Shown: piece after piece, positions 61,467 through 64,000 of the stretch | How positions within the stretch are numbered: position 1 is the first letter of the stretch | Layout of the letters: every line of letters starts with the position of its first letter | From: Gimesia chilikensis | Lineage (GTDB): Bacteria > Planctomycetota > Planctomycetia > Planctomycetales > Planctomycetaceae | Assembly: GCF_007744075.1 (NCBI RefSeq) | Contig: NZ_CP036266.1 | Span: 1,977,655-2,041,654 of the forward strand | DNA length: 64,000 bases | Direction: 5' to 3' | The notes under the pieces: model-generated | What the model was told of the DNA's origin: nothing | What the model saw: only the letters and a program-made list of their open reading frames with translations | Databases searched by the model: none | Made by a program: the position numbers and the translations under genes

Positions 61467-63893
61467 CTATTTCTTCTTCGCGGGTTCGACGACATTGACC
61501 GTGATCAGTTTCGACCAGGCTGCGAATTTCGTATTGGCGGGAGCTGACTTTGCTTCTGCGGATTTGGCTGTTCGGGCCGCCTGTTCTACGAGTTTCTCAG
61601 CGCGAGCCAGTTTGTCAGAGGCTGCTTTGGTTTTGGCTGCATCCGCTTTGCTGGACTCAACATCGGCCTTGAGCTGCGCGACCAGTTTTTCGAGTCGCTC
61701 CAATTCGGCTTTCGCAGCCTGACTGGCTGGCAGATTCTGGCGATACTGTGTTACGCCCACACCCAGCAGTGCAAACTGATATCGTCCCGGTTCTGCTTTG
61801 AAATTCCCGTTGGGCCTGAAATCGATGACCAGCTTGCCTTCCGTGTCTTTCTCTCCGATATTTACGGTAGGAGGATTGCGCTGGATACCAAACAGTTCGT
61901 GCGGCTCAATCGTCAGGTTACCCGTTCTATTCCCGCTACCGGTCAGCTTGATGGGAATCTCCAGTTTCTGATTCAATTCAACAGTCAACTCTTTATCCTC
62001 TGCTGGGGAAATGATGACGGGGGCCGTCTCATGTTGATTCACTGCCAGAGGCATGCTTGTGGTGAGCCGGGAACGAACGCGGATCGCATCGGCAAAGATG
62101 TGGCCCCAGATCAGGGACGCAAAATGTGCTTCTTTCATCACAGGTTGACCATTGATCTGGGCAGTTCCTTTAATCTGGATTTCACCAGCCCATGTCTTGG
62201 CTGATTCATCTGCAGAGAGGATCAGAATTCCATGGTCGGTCTTTCCACTGAGCGTCAGAGGCTGGGCAGTGACGCCGTTGGGAAGGTTCTCTGCCGTTAC
62301 AACGATATCTCCTGTAAAGCCATCCTGACGAGGAGCGACAATCCGCACACCCCAGTTGGCCCCTCGTCGGAGCAGGGGGGTGACAGAGTAACCCGTACGA
62401 TTGGTAGGCAGCGGGCGTTCTGTGGTTGCGATCAGATGAAAGTCAGGCTTGGGTTCTCGAATCGCCAGACGATAAAGATCTTTTGCGCTGCCTCCTCCAA
62501 ACTGATTGACGATCGTCACCAGGTACTCCCCATCCTGTTCTGCGACGAACGAGACCGCTGCGTCATTTGTGTCGAGGTTAATTGCATTTTTATTGTGGGG
62601 GCTGAAATAGGAAGCCAGGTCATCATTTTCGGTCACTGTCTTCACGCTGACTTCACCAGCAGGGGAGCGGGTCAATTGCTGCACAATCAGTAACGGATCC
62701 ACCTGACAAGCCATCCGGTCTGCGATGGCTTCGATCCAATAGGTTTTTCCTTTCTTTGCACGAAAGACAAACTGATCTTCGTCATTCGGCTGATCGAATC
62801 GTCCGGCAATTTCCGTCGGGATCGAAACGTTTTGCCGGTCCAGATGGGCCTGCTCCTGAGTTACAGGGGCTGTCGCATAACCGATCTTGATTCTGTTAGA
62901 ATTCCCCAGCTGAAAATCAAAACCATCCAACAGACCCTGGCGTGGTTTACCCGGTTGAAAACTACCTGTAGGGCCTGCTACATCAGGGAGTGTGATTTCC
63001 ACCTCTACCGATTGCAGCTTGTGGCCATTGAGCTCCGCAGATTTTCCGTAACTGCCTCCGGGAAGGTTGCGACCATAAATGGTGTAAGTCTGTGTGGAAC
63101 CCGGTTTGCCAGCAGGGGGGTAAATGAAATCAATATGAGGGCGATTAGAAATCTCTAGACGATAAAAATGTTCTGAGCCCCCTCGGTAGAGAATGTCAGA
63201 AATCGCCAGATAATATGTGGCATCCTGTTGGGACAGGATTTCGACAAACGAATCCCGGCCGAACCAGTCGCGGTTGCGGGTGATTTCGCGACCTTCGGAA
63301 TCGTAAACAATAATCTGGCCATCCAGGCGTGAGTCGATACGCTGTGCCAGCAGTTCTACGAGAATCCGCTCTCCCGCTTTTACCTTCAGCTGATACCAGT
63401 CGATTCCGCGGGAGGGAACATCACCTGAGATTACGGAATTGACTTCCACAGGCATGGCCGATTCGCGGGTAGCATGATTGCCGGTTTCCGCAATTTCCCG
63501 GCTATCAGCTTCAGCCACCACAAATGGGCGTGCCGTCGAAAGACCAAAGTAAGAAACGACGCGTGCCTCGTAGATACCCGGAGGAACGTCTGCGGAGACC
63601 GAAACTTCAAAGCGGGATCCCTGTGGCCTCGGAGCCGGATGAAATTCATCAGCAGGCAGCATTACTGGTTTCGCTGTGATACCTGGATGGGAGAATCTTA
63701 ATTCGGATGCATCATCCAGGTTGGAACCAATGATGCTGACATCAACAGTCTTCCCTGCCGGGGCAGCAAAGGGGCGCAACTGCCTCAAATCTGCCGTGGG
63801 GAGCTGGGCTTCCACGTATTGCGAGTGCAGACTGCTTAACAGCAGGAAGAGCAACGGACAAAGTGCAGGGATGAACCTGGTGCTGGTTTTCAT
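61467..63893 (-). CDS. Secreted protein with PPC domain and C-terminal coiled coil
   Basis: An 808-residue precursor with signal peptide (ALCPLLFLLLSSLHSQYVEA). At about residues 30-125 there is an Ig-like region (AAPAGKTVDVSIIGSNLDDASELRFSHPGI). A PPC-type domain follows at about 165-250 (DWYQLKVKAGERILVELLAQR...YYLAISDILYRGGSEHFYRLEI), with a second at about 365-475. The C-terminal 80 residues are Lys/Ala/Glu-rich and probably coiled coil, with a break at AAWSKLITVNVVEPAKKK. No peptidase catalytic residues are present, so this is a PPC-only protein of the kind common in planctomycetes beside DUF1553 proteins. Its start is 19 bases after the upstream DUF1553-like gene. Confidence 0.85.
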   Translation of the reverse strand: MKTSTRFIPALCPLLFLLLSSLHSQYVEAQLPTADLRQLRPFAAPAGKTVDVSIIGSNLDDASELRFSHPGITAKPVMLPADEFHPAPRPQGSRFEVSVSADVPPGIYEARVVSYFGLSTARPFVVAEADSREIAETGNHATRESAMPVEVNSVISGDVPSRGIDWYQLKVKAGERILVELLAQRIDSRLDGQIIVYDSEGREITRNRDWFGRDSFVEILSQQDATYYLAISDILYRGGSEHFYRLEISNRPHIDFIYPPAGKPGSTQTYTIYGRNLPGGSYGKSAELNGHKLQSVEVEITLPDVAGPTGSFQPGKPRQGLLDGFDFQLGNSNRIKIGYATAPVTQEQAHLDRQNVSIPTEIAGRFDQPNDEDQFVFRAKKGKTYWIEAIADRMACQVDPLLIVQQLTRSPAGEVSVKTVTENDDLASYFSPHNKNAINLDTNDAAVSFVAEQDGEYLVTIVNQFGGGSAKDLYRLAIREPKPDFHLIATTERPLPTNRTGYSVTPLLRRGANWGVRIVAPRQDGFTGDIVVTAENLPNGVTAQPLTLSGKTDHGILILSADESAKTWAGEIQIKGTAQINGQPVMKEAHFASLIWGHIFADAIRVRSRLTTSMPLAVNQHETAPVIISPAEDKELTVELNQKLEIPIKLTGSGNRTGNLTIEPHELFGIQRNPPTVNIGEKDTEGKLVIDFRPNGNFKAEPGRYQFALLGVGVTQYRQNLPASQAAKAELERLEKLVAQLKADVESSKADAAKTKAASDKLARAEKLVEQAARTAKSAEAKSAPANTKFAAWSKLITVNVVEPAKKK

Positions 63894-63912
63894 ATTTGCT
63901 TCACAGTAACTG

Positions 63913-64000
63913 TTAATGGTTGAACAGGAACTCTTTTGTATTGATGATCACCCAGATAATATCTTCATAGGCCTGTTTCTCAGCCTGTTCGAGAGATAAT
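63913..64000 (-). CDS. C-terminal fragment of a DUF1553-type protein (5' end outside window)
   Basis: Only the last 28 residues are present, ending QAYEDIIWVIINTKEFLFNH before a TAA. This ending is highly characteristic of planctomycete DUF1549/DUF1553 (PSD1) proteins, whose tails read as A-Y-E-D-I-x-W-x-x-x-N-T-x-E-F. The gene continues beyond 64000. It lies directly upstream of the PPC protein, probably in one operon. Confidence 0.75.
   Translation of the reverse strand, partial: LSLEQAEKQAYEDIIWVIINTKEFLFNH

Overview
The window looks like a chromosomal segment from a planctomycete (Planctomycetota), probably a Gimesia-like member of the Planctomycetales. The evidence is gene content: a DUF1549/DUF1553 cytochrome protein paired with a DUF1501 Tat-signal protein, a second DUF1553-type C-terminus at the right edge, a planctomycete-style ECF sigma factor, a MoxR/vWA/beta-propeller locus, a type III PKS locus and several large hybrid histidine kinases. 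I see no tRNA, rRNA, CRISPR array, insertion sequence or phage gene.

Region 1 (1-18.3 kb) is an envelope/osmotic stress island. It starts with the end of an ECF sigma factor gene. A six-gene operon of CsbD/ElaB-YqjD/YqjE-like membrane proteins follows, behind an almost perfect sigma-54 promoter. Around it lie a phosphodiesterase, an ANTAR regulator with a degenerate receiver, GlsB/YeaQ and DUF2254 membrane proteins, two double PRC-barrel proteins, a CsbD protein, a lipoprotein, a DUF1328 protein, a Pmp3/YqaE protein and a TrkA-C membrane protein. The same block encodes an NtrC-type sigma-54 activator and a PAS-GAF-PAS hybrid kinase. Sigma-54-like promoters precede at least two and perhaps three of the transcription units, so I infer a local sigma-54 stress regulon.

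Region 2 (18.3-26.5 kb, minus strand) is a five-gene MoxR AAA+ / vWA / beta-propeller ternary system with bpX-like accessory proteins. The genes overlap or abut, so it is very likely one operon.

Region 3 (26.8-35.3 kb) is a type III polyketide synthase gene cluster. Rightward genes encode a methyltransferase, an FAD reductase and the PKS. Leftward genes encode YceI, two further methyltransferases and an MMPL/RND exporter. A BlaI/MecI-type repressor sits at the edge. The promoters at both outer ends carry the same 18-bp palindromic element (16/18 identical), which suggests one repressor controls both operons.

Region 4 (35.3-42.5 kb) holds a beta-carbonic anhydrase with a hairpin-rich leader, an OprP/O-type porin, and a sensor kinase / sigma-54 activator pair. 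The intergenic space between porin and kinase has a helically phased CTGCA array and a candidate sigma-54 promoter facing the porin.

Region 5 (42.5-55.2 kb) is ordinary planctomycete content: DUF1501 and DUF1549/1553 proteins, a divergent Nramp-like transporter, a BNR/sialidase-like protein, SRPBCC and SDR proteins, a C-terminal-heme cytochrome, a HEAT-repeat protein and a PQQ-type propeller with C-terminal membrane helices.

Region 6 (55.2-64 kb) contains the most unusual pair: a membrane hybrid kinase (PAS-PAS-HisKA-HATPase-REC-REC-HPt) whose stop codon overlaps the start of a receiver domain fused to a complete glutamate dehydrogenase. A PPC-domain secreted protein and a truncated DUF1553 gene end the window.
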